Positions 8,971-17,676 of a stretch of 34,536 bases of DNA are shown here, piece by piece; the first letter of the stretch is position 1, and each line of letters begins with the position of its first letter. This stretch comes from Thermoflexus sp035573655 (lineage in GTDB: Bacteria > Chloroflexota > Anaerolineae > Thermoflexales > Thermoflexaceae), in contig DATMAC010000364.1 of NCBI GenBank assembly GCA_035573655.1, positions 1 through 34,536 on the forward strand, written 5' to 3'. The notes under the pieces were generated by a model. It saw nothing but the letters and a program-made list of their open reading frames with translations. It ran no database searches and was not told where the DNA came from. The position numbers and the translations under genes are program-made.

Positions 8971-10983
8971 ATGTCGGAACCTTATCCACTGCGCTCAGAA
9001 TCCGAGGCGTTGGACAGTGTGGCGGTGTTCCGTCCTCCACCACCGCCTCGTCCGTCCTCGCATCTTCGCCTGGCCCTGTGGGGCCTCTTCATCGTGCTGG
9101 CCTTTATCGGATTCGGCTATCGCCTCTATCGTCTCCAGATCTTGGAAGGCCCGGGATACCGGGCCTTGGGGGAGCGTTATCGCCTCCGGGTGATTCCGCT
9201 CGAGGCCCCACGGGGACTTCTGATGGATCGCCAGGGCCGTCCGCTGGTCCGCAATGAGCCAGCTTTCCGCGTCCTGGTGACCCCTGGGTACCTCCCTGAC
9301 GATCCGGCCCGACGGGAGGCGATTTTCCGCTATCTCAGCCGGTGGTTGGGGATGCCGCTCGAAGGGGGCGAGGCCTCGGCCCAAGGGCAGGGAGGGACGG
9401 GCCTTCGAGAGCGCATCGAAGCGGCGGCGCGGGAGGCGCCCTTCCGCTCCCTGGTTCTCAAAGAGCCGGTGGATCGGGAGATTGCGTTCCGGTTGATGGA
9501 GGAGGCCCAGCGCCTGCCTGGGATCCGAGTGGAGCCGATCTTGGAACGGCGCTACCCGACCGGCGCGTTGACCGCTCATGTGGTGGGGTTCATCGGCCGC
9601 ATCCCCGCGGAGCAGGCCGCTCGCTACCAGGCGGAAGGGTACGATCCGGCCATCGATCGTGTGGGCCTGAGCGGACTGGAATACGCCTTAGAGCCCTGGT
9701 TGCGGGGGACGAAGGGGGCGCGCTATGTGGAGGAAGATGCCCTGGGGCGGCCGGTGCGGGTCCAGGCGGAGATCCCCCCGCAGCCTGGGGCAAGGATCAC
9801 CTTGACTCTGGATCTGGATTTGCAAGCCGCCGCCCGGGCAGCGCTGCAAGCCAAGTTGGACGAGCTGAATCGGATCGCCGGTCGGGAAGTCACCCGGCGG
9901 GGGGTGGCCGTGGTGATGCGGCCGACCACCGGGGAGATCCTGGCCATGGTGAGCCTCCCGGATTACGACAACAACTGGTTTGTCAGCCCGGACCTTCCCC
10001 GGGTTTACGCCCGTCTGGTCGAGGACCCCTTCGGCCCGTTGCTGAACCATGCCATCGCCTCCCAATTCCCGCCAGGTTCCTCCTTTAAACCGATCGTGGC
10101 CGCGGCCGCCCTACAAGAAGGGGTGATCACGCCACGGACCCAGTTGTTCGACCCAGGGGAAATCGTCATCCCCAATCGATACTTCCCGAACGACCCGGGG
10201 TTGGCCCAACATTTCTTCTGCTGGCTGCGCTCCGGCCACGGCTGGCAGAACGTGGTGGACGCCTTGGCGAACTCATGCAACGTGTTCTTCTACAAGGTGG
10301 CGGGGGGCTACGATGTGCCGGGGGAGCCGATCTTCGAAGGGTTAGGGATCGAACGCCTGGTGCGGTATATGCGCGCCTTCGGCTTGGGACGGCCCACCGG
10401 GATCGAGCTGCCGGGAGAGGCGACTGGCCAGGTGCCGGATCCGGAATGGAAACGGAAGGTGTTTGGGGAAACATGGTCCACTGGGGATACGTACAACTTG
10501 GGGATCGGACAGGGGTACTTGCTGGTGACGCCATTACAGCTGCTCAACGCGATCAGCGCGATCGCCAACGGCGGAACCCTCTATCGGCCCACCTTGGTCC
10601 GGGAGATCGCGGACGCCCAGGGGAACCTGGTGAAATCCTTCCGGCCGGAGATCATCGGCCGGCTTCCGGTGGCGCCGGAGCATCTGGCCGTCGTGCGGGA
10701 GGGCATGGTGGCCGCGGTGGAGCGAGGGACCGCGGTCCGAGCCCAGATCCCCGGGATCCGCATCGCGGGGAAGACCGGCACGGCGGAGTTCTGCGATGAC
10801 CTGGCGTTCCGCATGGGCCTGTGTGCTGGGCGGCGGCTGCCCAGCCATGCGTGGTTCGTCGCCTTCGCCCCGGCCGACGCCCCCGAAGTGGCTGTCCTGG
10901 TTTTTATCTGGAACGGAGGGGAGGGCTCCCAGCATGCCGCGCCGGTGGCCCGGGAGATCCTGGAGGCCTATTTCCGGCGGTGA
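8971..10983 (+). CDS. mrdA: Penicillin-binding protein 2 (elongation transpeptidase)
   Basis: A 670-residue class B penicillin-binding protein that cross-links peptidoglycan during cell elongation. After a Pro-rich cytoplasmic stretch (RPPPPPRPSS) there is one transmembrane helix at about 31-48. The N-terminal dimerisation domain follows (RGLLMDRQGRPLVRNEPAF, RRYPTGALTAHVVGFIGRI, VGLSGLEYALEPWLRG), and then the transpeptidase domain. The three catalytic motifs are SSFK with active Ser370, Ser435-Cys-Asn437 (SxN), and Lys601-Thr-Gly603. The start ATG 8971 has only a weak purine-rich ribosome site. The 101-base gap after mreD shows no terminator, so it is probably the last gene of the mre operon. 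The partner glycosyltransferase gene rodA is not in this window. Confidence 0.95.
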   Translation: MSEPYPLRSESEALDSVAVFRPPPPPRPSSHLRLALWGLFIVLAFIGFGYRLYRLQILEGPGYRALGERYRLRVIPLEAPRGLLMDRQGRPLVRNEPAFRVLVTPGYLPDDPARREAIFRYLSRWLGMPLEGGEASAQGQGGTGLRERIEAAAREAPFRSLVLKEPVDREIAFRLMEEAQRLPGIRVEPILERRYPTGALTAHVVGFIGRIPAEQAARYQAEGYDPAIDRVGLSGLEYALEPWLRGTKGARYVEEDALGRPVRVQAEIPPQPGARITLTLDLDLQAAARAALQAKLDELNRIAGREVTRRGVAVVMRPTTGEILAMVSLPDYDNNWFVSPDLPRVYARLVEDPFGPLLNHAIASQFPPGSSFKPIVAAAALQEGVITPRTQLFDPGEIVIPNRYFPNDPGLAQHFFCWLRSGHGWQNVVDALANSCNVFFYKVAGGYDVPGEPIFEGLGIERLVRYMRAFGLGRPTGIELPGEATGQVPDPEWKRKVFGETWSTGDTYNLGIGQGYLLVTPLQLLNAISAIANGGTLYRPTLVREIADAQGNLVKSFRPEIIGRLPVAPEHLAVVREGMVAAVERGTAVRAQIPGIRIAGKTGTAEFCDDLAFRMGLCAGRRLPSHAWFVAFAPADAPEVAVLVFIWNGGEGSQHAAPVAREILEAYFRR

Positions 10984-11053
10984 TGGCCGGCGGGTGGTCG
11001 CCCCAACGCGGGGGATGATATTTCCCCAGGGGATTCCGGTGGGATGGGGTAGG

Positions 11054-11073
11054 GGCCCATATTGGCCCATATT
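11054..11073. repeat. Perfect tandem repeat, 2 x 10 bp
   Basis: GGCCCATATT occurs twice head-to-tail (11054-11063 and 11064-11073), 57 bases before the proline dehydrogenase start. It could be a regulator site; nothing else supports this. Confidence 0.6.
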
Positions 11074-11129
11074 TAGGGGGCGGCTGCCCACGTGCATGGG
11101 AGTGGCAATCCAGCACATAGGGGGCTCCG

Positions 11130-12083
11130 ATGTGGCGTGGGTTCTTTATCTCCCTTTCCCGTAACCGGATCATGAAGGAGCGCGTGATGCGCTGGGGGTT
11201 CGTACGGCGGGCCGCATCCCGCTTTGTTGCCGGCGAGACGTTGGAGGACGGCCTGCGAGCGCTCAGGGAGCTGGAGGCGCTGGGGATCCGGGGGATCTTG
11301 GATCACCTGGGGGAGAACGTGGAGTCCGCCACCGACGCCTTGCGGGCCACTGAGGATTATCTCCTCGCCCTGGAACGCATCGAGACGTTCGGTCCCGGGA
11401 GGCCCCACGCCCTTTCATCACCTCCCCATCTGGCGGTCAAACTGACCCATCTGGGATTGGACGTGAGTGAGGAGCTCTGCGAGCGCAACCTGCGGCGGCT
11501 GATCGAGCGGGCGGCCCAAGCCGGGACGGTGGTGGAGATCGATATGGAAAGCAGCGCCTACACGGAGCGCACCGTAAACCTCTACCGGCGGATGGCGTCA
11601 TCATACCCCAACGTCCGGATCGCCATCCAGGCTTATCTCTACCGGAGCCAGAGGGATGTGGAGCGTCTGATCGAGGAGGGGATCGCGCGGATTCGGTTGT
11701 GCAAAGGCGCTTACCAGGAGCCGCCTCACATCGCCTATCCGCGAAAGCGGGATGTGGACGCCAATTACATCCGATTGATGGAGCGGTTGCTGTCCGCGGA
11801 GGCACGGGCCCGGGGAGCTTACGTGGCCATCGCCACCCACGATGAGCGGATCATTCAACATGCGTTGCGTCGGGTGGCGGAGTGGCAAGTTCCCCGCGAG
11901 GCCTTCGAGTTCCAGATGCTTTATGGGATCCGTCGCGATCTCCAGGTCGCGCTGGCGCGCCAAGGGTTCGTGGTGCGTGTTTATGTCCCCTATGGGACGG
12001 AGTGGTATCCGTATTTCATGCGGCGCCTGGGGGAGCGACCGGCCAACGTGTGGTTTGTGGCGCGAAACCTCCTCCGTGCGTAA
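11130..12083 (+). CDS. Proline dehydrogenase (monofunctional, PutB type)
   Basis: A 317-residue flavoenzyme that oxidises L-proline to delta-1-pyrroline-5-carboxylate and passes electrons to the membrane quinone pool. The whole FAD barrel is recognisable: ASRFVAGETLEDGL and DHLGENV near the start, then VVEIDMESSAYTERT, VRIAIQAYLYRSQRD, RLCKGAYQEP, VAIATHDERII, FEFQMLYGIRRDLQ, and RVYVPYGTEWYPYFMRRL at the end. The ATG at 11130 has AGGGGG at 11119-11124 and gives the N-terminal helix usual in such proteins; ATG 11172 is a weaker alternative. The pyrroline-5-carboxylate dehydrogenase is not adjacent. A tandem 10-bp repeat lies in its upstream region. Confidence 0.93.
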   Translation: MWRGFFISLSRNRIMKERVMRWGFVRRAASRFVAGETLEDGLRALRELEALGIRGILDHLGENVESATDALRATEDYLLALERIETFGPGRPHALSSPPHLAVKLTHLGLDVSEELCERNLRRLIERAAQAGTVVEIDMESSAYTERTVNLYRRMASSYPNVRIAIQAYLYRSQRDVERLIEEGIARIRLCKGAYQEPPHIAYPRKRDVDANYIRLMERLLSAEARARGAYVAIATHDERIIQHALRRVAEWQVPREAFEFQMLYGIRRDLQVALARQGFVVRVYVPYGTEWYPYFMRRLGERPANVWFVARNLLRA

Positions 12084-12114
12084 CCCCATCTCCTGTCCGC
12101 CGCGACGGTTTGAT

Positions 12115-12168
12115 CCTCCCTTCTCCCCCCTCCCACCGCAGGCAGGCGGGAGGGGGGAGAAGGGCAAA
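12115..12168. repeat. C/G-rich hairpin, dispersed repeat copy B
   Basis: Arms of about 17 bases, CCCTTCTCCCCCCTCCC and its complement, pair around a short loop. It lies in the 172-base gap between the proline dehydrogenase and the ligase fusion and resembles the hairpin at 5565-5603. It may double as a transcription end for the upstream gene, but no T-run follows. Confidence 0.65.
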
Positions 12169-12255
12169 AGGAGGTTGGAAGGCCTCCGCAGATGATGGAG
12201 CGGATGGCCCCTTCCACATCCAGGCACCGAACTCGGAACGAGGCGGAACACCCGG

Positions 12256-15200
12256 ATGCGAACCCGCATCCTGCTCGGTCTGGTGCTCATCACCTTGGGA
12301 TCCATCGGCCTGGGCCTCACCGGCCAGATCCTGCGCGCCCGCTGGCGGGGGACCATCGCCGGGTTTCCCCCACCGATCCCATGGGCCGGTGAACCTCGAG
12401 TCGGCTTGAACGTCCCCCTGTTCGGACGGGATCCGGAAGCCCGTCGCCGCGATCTGGCTCAGATCCGCGCCCTGGGCATCTCGCGGATCCGGGTCTTCTT
12501 CCCGTGGTCGGCCATCGAACCGGAACGCGGGCGTCTGGAATGGTCGGAGGCGGATGGGGTGATGGCGGACATCCGGAGCGCGGGCCTGGAGCCGGTCGTC
12601 GTGCTGGGGGACAGCCCGCCGTGGGCGGCCCGGCGCCTCGGGCCGATGGCGCCCCCGCTGGATCCGGCGGATTTCGCCCGGTTTGCCGGGTCCTTCGCTG
12701 CCCGTTATGGACGATGGGTGCGCTTCTACCAAATCTGGGACGAGCCCAACCTGACGATCGGATGGGGAGGGGGGATCCCCGATCCGCAGGCCTATGCGAC
12801 GCTGTTGCAACAGGCGGCCGCAGCGATCCGGCAGGCGGATCCGGATGCGGTGATCGTGCTGGCCGGGCTGGCCCCGACGGTGGAGCGGGGGCCATGGAAC
12901 CTCGCCGATTGGCTGTTCCTCGAACGGCTTTACCAGCTCGGCGCGCAAAACGCCTTCGATATCGTGGCCGCCAAACCGTACGGGTTCGACACCGGCCCGG
13001 AGGATCGCCGGGTGGATCCCGAAGTCCTGAATTTCTCTCGGGCCATCCTCTTGCGCGAGGTCATGATCCGGTATGGGGATGAGGAGAAGCCCATTTGGGC
13101 CAGCCATTGGGGGTGGAACGCGCTGCCGCCGGGTTGGACGGGCCGTCCATCGATCTGGGGGCAGGTGGATGAGGCCACGCAAGCTCATTACATCCGGGAA
13201 GCTGTCGAACGGGTTCGACGGGAGTGGCCGTGGATGGGGACCATGTTCCTGGAGACCTGGCGGCCGGACGCCCCGCCCGATGATCCCCGCTGGGGTTTCG
13301 CCCTGGTGGATCCCCAAGGTCGGCTGCGCCCGGCGGCGGAGGCGTTGCGAGCCGTGGCCCAAGGAACCCCCTTCACGCCGGGCTATTACCCCGCAGCGGT
13401 TCCTCAGGAGGGAACCGGTTCTCTGAGCTATGGCCCGCCACCCGGGGCGATCTACGAGGGCGCATGGCGCTTCTCCGCCCTGGGAGCGGATATCGGCCGG
13501 GAGGAGGGCGATCGCCTGCACTTCACGTTTGAAGGGACGGGGCTGGCCCTTCGGGTCCGCCGGGGAGGGTATCGGGCGCATCTGTATGTGTGGGTAGATA
13601 ATCGGCCGGCCAACCGGCTGCCCCGGGATGAGCGTGGGGCCTATCTGATCCTGACCTCACCGGATTACGCCACGCCGGAAGTGGTGACGATCCCGGTGGC
13701 GGAAGGTCTGCCATATGGCCGACACACCGTACGGATCGAGGCGGAGCGGGGATGGGGTCAGTGGGCGCTGGTGGGATGGAGCGTTGCGGGCGTCGGGCCG
13801 GCGATCTCATGGTATCGGGGGGCGCTGGCGCTCAGCCTGTTGGGGGTTGGATTCGGGGGATGGCTGCTGACCACCGGTCTGATCCAGACGTGGCGGGCGA
13901 CCCGGGGCGCTCGACGGAGGGCGTGGCAGGCCCTGGCGGATCGCATCGGATGGTGGGGCGCCTGGGGGCTTTCCGGGCTGGTGTATCTGGGGATGTGGTG
14001 GATGTCGTTGGAGAGCTGGGGGAGTCGCCGTTGGGGAGAGGCGGGCTGGCTGGGCCTGGGGCTGGCGGTGAGCGGGATCTTCTATCTGGCGCCGCGGTTC
14101 GTCTTCACCGCGCTGGCCGCGTTGGTGCTCTTCGGGCTGCTCATCGCGCGGCCAGCCCTGGGTCTCGCCCTGACAGCCTTCTGGGCGCCTTTCTATCTGT
14201 ATCCGAAGCCGTTCTTCGAGAAAGCGTTTTCGATGGCCGAGCTCTCCATCCTGATGACCGCGGCGGCCTGGGTGGTTCACCGCGCGATCTTCCATCGGAA
14301 GCGCCCTTGGGCGGGATGGGAATGGGCGGAGGCCGATCGCTGGATGCTCCTGTTCTTCGGGGCGGCGACCCTCAGCACGGCGCTGGCGGCGTTCCAACGG
14401 GTGGCCTGGCGGGAATGGCGGATGGTGATCCTGGAGCCGTTGCTGTTTTACGTGCTGGCTCGGGCGATGCGGCCCACCCGCTCGGAGTGGGGAACGGTGT
14501 TAAGCGCTTTCTTGTTGGGAGGGCTGGGGGCGGCCGGGGTCGGGCTGGCCCAGTGGATCACGGGCATCGGGCTGATCACCGGCGAGGCCGGCGCCCGATG
14601 CATCCGGGGGCCCTATGGTTCCCCGAACAACCTGGCCCTCTACCTGGGGCGGGTGTTTCCTTTCCTCTTGGCGCTCTTTCTGGAGCCACAGAGGGCGGAT
14701 CGATCGGAGAAAGCAAGCCGCCACGGGCTGTGGGCCGTTTTCTACTCGGAACGGTCGCGGGCCCTAGCGGGCCTGGCATTGATCCCGGTCGGGGCGGCGC
14801 TGATCGGCACCTGTTCCGAAGGCGCGGCGTTCCTCGGGATCCCCGCCGCGGTGGCCGTGATGGGCGGGCTCTGGCTGCGGGATCGCTGGGCGGGATTGCC
14901 GGGGTGGATCCGTGGGGGGATCGGGCTTCTAGTGGTGGGCGGGATGCTGGCCTTCGCCCTTCTCCTCGCTCCACGCCTGGCCGATGCGCTGGCGCAACGG
15001 GCAACCATCCCGGGCAGCACCGTGTTCTTCCGGGTTCGCCTATGGGCCAGCACTGTGGATCTCCTCCGGGAGCATCCGCTTTTTGGGGTGGGCCCGGACA
15101 ATTTCCTGTACTGGTATCGAAGCCGTTACATCCGCCCGGATGCGTGGCAGGAGCCTAATTTATCCCACCCTCACAATGTCTTTCTGGACTTCTGGGCGCG

Positions 15201-15447
15201 GACGGGGTTGATCGGCCTGATGGCCGGGCTCGCGTGGCAGATCCTGTTTTGGCGCTGGGTCGGACGCCGCGGGGCCTCCCGGGATCCATGGCGCTGGGGG
15301 GCTGCAGGGGGCATGGCGGATGTGATCGGACATGGGCTCGTCGACAATGGATTCTTTCTGGTGGACCTGGCCTTCGCGTTCATGGTGATCTTTCTCACCG
15401 GCATGCGAAGGGAGCAGGAGACGGACCCAGAGGATGATTCCACGTAA
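12256..15447 (+). CDS. Fusion: degenerate clan-A glycoside hydrolase domain + O-antigen ligase-type membrane domain
   Basis: A 1063-residue protein. Residues 5-27 are a signal-anchor. About 45-370 is a TIM-barrel like GH39/GH5 enzymes: WSAIEPERGRLEW, then YQIWDEPNL, where Glu163 fits the acid/base position. At the nucleophile strand, KPIWASHWGWN has His284 where such families have Glu, so ordinary retaining hydrolysis is doubtful. About 395-515 is a beta-rich, carbohydrate-binding-like stretch. From about 518 the protein has many hydrophobic segments. SEGAAFLG and the loop HPLFGVGPDNF...NLSHPHNVFLDFWARTG match the Wzy/WaaL (O-antigen ligase) signature. Ligases of this family polymerise or transfer lipid-linked glycans on the outer face of the membrane. 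The start ATG 12256 has AGGCGG at 12241-12246. It faces the minus-strand surface-glycan genes, which suggests a shared pathway. The fusion is read continuously without frameshift. Confidence 0.85.
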   Translation: MRTRILLGLVLITLGSIGLGLTGQILRARWRGTIAGFPPPIPWAGEPRVGLNVPLFGRDPEARRRDLAQIRALGISRIRVFFPWSAIEPERGRLEWSEADGVMADIRSAGLEPVVVLGDSPPWAARRLGPMAPPLDPADFARFAGSFAARYGRWVRFYQIWDEPNLTIGWGGGIPDPQAYATLLQQAAAAIRQADPDAVIVLAGLAPTVERGPWNLADWLFLERLYQLGAQNAFDIVAAKPYGFDTGPEDRRVDPEVLNFSRAILLREVMIRYGDEEKPIWASHWGWNALPPGWTGRPSIWGQVDEATQAHYIREAVERVRREWPWMGTMFLETWRPDAPPDDPRWGFALVDPQGRLRPAAEALRAVAQGTPFTPGYYPAAVPQEGTGSLSYGPPPGAIYEGAWRFSALGADIGREEGDRLHFTFEGTGLALRVRRGGYRAHLYVWVDNRPANRLPRDERGAYLILTSPDYATPEVVTIPVAEGLPYGRHTVRIEAERGWGQWALVGWSVAGVGPAISWYRGALALSLLGVGFGGWLLTTGLIQTWRATRGARRRAWQALADRIGWWGAWGLSGLVYLGMWWMSLESWGSRRWGEAGWLGLGLAVSGIFYLAPRFVFTALAALVLFGLLIARPALGLALTAFWAPFYLYPKPFFEKAFSMAELSILMTAAAWVVHRAIFHRKRPWAGWEWAEADRWMLLFFGAATLSTALAAFQRVAWREWRMVILEPLLFYVLARAMRPTRSEWGTVLSAFLLGGLGAAGVGLAQWITGIGLITGEAGARCIRGPYGSPNNLALYLGRVFPFLLALFLEPQRADRSEKASRHGLWAVFYSERSRALAGLALIPVGAALIGTCSEGAAFLGIPAAVAVMGGLWLRDRWAGLPGWIRGGIGLLVVGGMLAFALLLAPRLADALAQRATIPGSTVFFRVRLWASTVDLLREHPLFGVGPDNFLYWYRSRYIRPDAWQEPNLSHPHNVFLDFWARTGLIGLMAGLAWQILFWRWVGRRGASRDPWRWGAAGGMADVIGHGLVDNGFFLVDLAFAFMVIFLTGMRREQETDPEDDST

Positions 15448-15504
15448 CGATTCAGCCGTTCTCATGCAATGCCCCCGTGGACACACACAGCTTCCTCCTG
15501 GGGG

Positions 15505-15555
15505 TTTTTAGGGCGGAGCCGGTGCGCCGAAGGCGCACCGGCTCCGCCCTAAAAA
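15505..15555. repeat. 24-bp perfect palindrome between convergent genes
   Basis: Arms 15505-15528 and 15532-15555 pair fully around a GAA loop. The outer ends are TTTTT on the left and AAAAA on the right, the reverse of the A-stem-T order of a bidirectional intrinsic terminator. On the plus strand a T5 run (15558-15562) follows just after the right arm, so it may still end the plus-strand ligase gene. Confidence 0.8.
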
Positions 15556-15571
15556 CATTTTTCATCTCCAC

Positions 15572-17557
15572 TTAGCGGTAGAACCCCTGGATGGAGGCCG
15601 GCCGGATCGGGATTCGGACCCAAGCATAAGCCAACCCCCGGATGGGCCTCTCCTGGTGGGGCGTTGTCCGGCCATCCACCTCGATCCGTTCCAGACGGAG
15701 GCCCTTGAATTCCCGGGGCAATCCGACTTCCCATTGGGAAACGAGAGGGACGCCTGGGACGATCCGGAAGTGGAGCTGTTGAGCCGCCGGATCCCAGCGG
15801 AGCCCTTCGAAGGTGGCTTGGGAGCGGGCTTCCACGAACTGGAGCCAGCGCTCCGCGGATTCGATTCCCAGCCCGTATTCCCGGGCAGCGTCCAGGACAC
15901 CCTCCAGCCACGTCGCCTGGGCGGCCGCTGGCTCCCCGCCGATGGCGAAAGGATCCACATGGGCTTGAAGGGCGATCGCGCCCCACGCCCCCTGCGCGAC
16001 GCCCTGGAGCAGGGCGCGGGAGATCTCCACGGCCTGTTCCGGTGGGAACTGAGGCGCGCCCTCCCAAGTCCATCCGATCAGCTGTTCGTCCACCAGTATG
16101 GTAGACTGCTGATAAATGTTCAGAACGCGGCCGTTCTCATCCACGAAGCGCATCGGGAGGCCGCTTCCCGTGAAGTAGCCGAACACCCATTCCCCGTTCG
16201 GTTTGCGAAAGGCGGGGCCGATCAGGTAATAATCCAGGTTCATTCGGATCCCAAACCGGGCCTGCACCCGCGCCGTTTCGACCCACCCGCTCCAGAGCAC
16301 CCGATGGGTGCGCACCGTGGGAGGCACCGGGCCGTAGCCCATACCGGTGAAGAGCCGCCAGTACCGCCGCCATCCGGCCTCTAATCCCTCTTCGACATAA
16401 GGGTGAATCCCGAACTCGTGGCCCCGCGCTCGCCATGCCTGAACGTGCTCGGGTTGCACAACATGGGAAGCGGCCCGCTCCGCCCAGTTCAACAGGCGGT
16501 GCCAGGCCCGCTGGAAAGCGTTTCGAGGCAGCGGCGCGTAGTAAACGCTGAATCGGCCTCCATGTTGCTCCACCCGGCGAAGCACCTCCTCAACCGCCTC
16601 CGGGGGGGTGTTGTGGGCGTCCCCCGTTGCGACCAACACGCCTGGGGCGCTTTCCGGGAAATACCAAAGGCGGGGAAGCGGGAGGCGCTCCGAGAGCATC
16701 CAGATGATCAGCTGGCTCAGCAGACGCATCTGCTCGTCCGCCTGGGGGATCCCCAGACGGTCCAAATCGATCCATTCCGTGAGGAGCCGATGGGCCCGCC
16801 AATCCCGAACGACCTCCGGATCCTGGGGAACCCGATTGGGATCCCCCTGGCGGGTCAACGCCACGCTCCAGGCCAGGTCAAAGGCCCACAGCGCTGCCTT
16901 CCCCTCTCCGAACCGGTGCACCGCCACGGCGGGGTAGGGGAGATCCCCGGCCTTGCTGGCCAGCCGAGCGATCTCGGAGGCCCCGGCCCGCCGATAATGA
17001 TCCGCCGGTCCGTGAAATTGCAAGGTCTCGGATGGAAACCCTTGCCCCGCAGGATGGTCGGGGAGGATCCTTAAGTATCCATCGACCGTCTGACCCGGCG
17101 CCGGCTCCACTCCGAAGAGATCCACTAGATGAGGGGAAGGCCGCATCGCGATCAAGTACCCGCCCCGAGCGACATACCGGCGCAGCGCCTCTGCGGTCGC
17201 CGTATCCAAAGGGCCGGCGCTCAGAAGAATCAAAGGGAAGCGCTCCAGGAGGTCCGCATGCAGGGCGGTATGGGCGATCATCTGGAAAGCGTTGAGCCCT
17301 TCGGCCAACAGGATCTCGGCCAGATAGGCGCCGGTTGGGGGGGACGCGTTCTCATTCAGGATCAGCAGGATGGGGGCCTCTCCGATGGACGTCGACCCCA
17401 GCTGGCTTGGCCTTTCCACATAAGGCGAACCTTCCGGCGGTTCGGATCCTTCCACCTCCCGCCAGAGCGTATAGCCTCCGGTCAGGCCTCCAGCCGCCGT
17501 CATCAGGCCGGCCGCGCCAGCAGCTTTCAGGAATCGCCGTCGGGTCCAGTGTTTCAT
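15572..17557 (-). CDS. Tat-exported NodB-like protein, paralogue of the protein at 22934-25780
   Basis: A 661-residue protein of unrecognised family. The N-terminus has a twin-arginine signal (TRRRFLKAAGAAGL), so it is probably exported folded. About 60-225 resembles a ThuA/glutamine-amidotransferase-like fold (LILLSAGPLDTATAEALRRY, ARGGYLIAMRP). About 295-560 resembles a polysaccharide-deacetylase (NodB) barrel: TGDAHN (311-316) sits where the metal Asp motif would be, and GHEFGIHPYV (379-388) matches the HxxxH-type strand. GSGLPMRFVDENG, VDEQ and WLQFVEARSQA are shared with the paralogue. A short beta-rich C-terminal region follows, without linker or DUF11 repeats. A role in trimming or modifying surface polysaccharide is inferred from fold and neighbours; catalysis is not proven. 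It is the last gene of the minus-strand set. Confidence 0.75.
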   Translation of the reverse strand: MKHWTRRRFLKAAGAAGLMTAAGGLTGGYTLWREVEGSEPPEGSPYVERPSQLGSTSIGEAPILLILNENASPPTGAYLAEILLAEGLNAFQMIAHTALHADLLERFPLILLSAGPLDTATAEALRRYVARGGYLIAMRPSPHLVDLFGVEPAPGQTVDGYLRILPDHPAGQGFPSETLQFHGPADHYRRAGASEIARLASKAGDLPYPAVAVHRFGEGKAALWAFDLAWSVALTRQGDPNRVPQDPEVVRDWRAHRLLTEWIDLDRLGIPQADEQMRLLSQLIIWMLSERLPLPRLWYFPESAPGVLVATGDAHNTPPEAVEEVLRRVEQHGGRFSVYYAPLPRNAFQRAWHRLLNWAERAASHVVQPEHVQAWRARGHEFGIHPYVEEGLEAGWRRYWRLFTGMGYGPVPPTVRTHRVLWSGWVETARVQARFGIRMNLDYYLIGPAFRKPNGEWVFGYFTGSGLPMRFVDENGRVLNIYQQSTILVDEQLIGWTWEGAPQFPPEQAVEISRALLQGVAQGAWGAIALQAHVDPFAIGGEPAAAQATWLEGVLDAAREYGLGIESAERWLQFVEARSQATFEGLRWDPAAQQLHFRIVPGVPLVSQWEVGLPREFKGLRLERIEVDGRTTPHQERPIRGLAYAWVRIPIRPASIQGFYR

Positions 17558-17599
17558 CGATCGCTTGGATCCCCAAAAAGAGTCGAGCGTTCGTGGAAG

Positions 17600-17648
17600 T
17601 TCCTCAAGGTAGGGAAGCCACCGAAAGCGGCTTCCCTACCTTGAGGAA
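17600..17648. repeat. 20-bp perfect hairpin between two minus-strand genes
   Basis: Arms 17600-17619 and 17629-17648 pair without mismatch around a 9-base loop (ACCGAAAGC). It follows the DUF11 protein gene and precedes the Tat protein gene on the minus strand. No T-run follows on either strand. It could be a weak terminator, an mRNA-stabilising stem or a repetitive element. Confidence 0.75.
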
Positions 17649-17676
17649 AGTGATGCTCGAAGAAGCTTCCGCACTC

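Noticed and set aside
11002..11035. Small inverted repeats after PBP2 (CCCC-AACG-CGGGG and GGGGA...TCCCC)
   Set aside because: Stems of four or five pairs without a T-run are expected by chance in this composition.
12016..13581. 521-codon open frame on the minus strand
   Set aside because: It lies opposite the ligase fusion gene, is rich in Arg/Pro/Gly with no domain pattern, and is a by-product of the high GC content.
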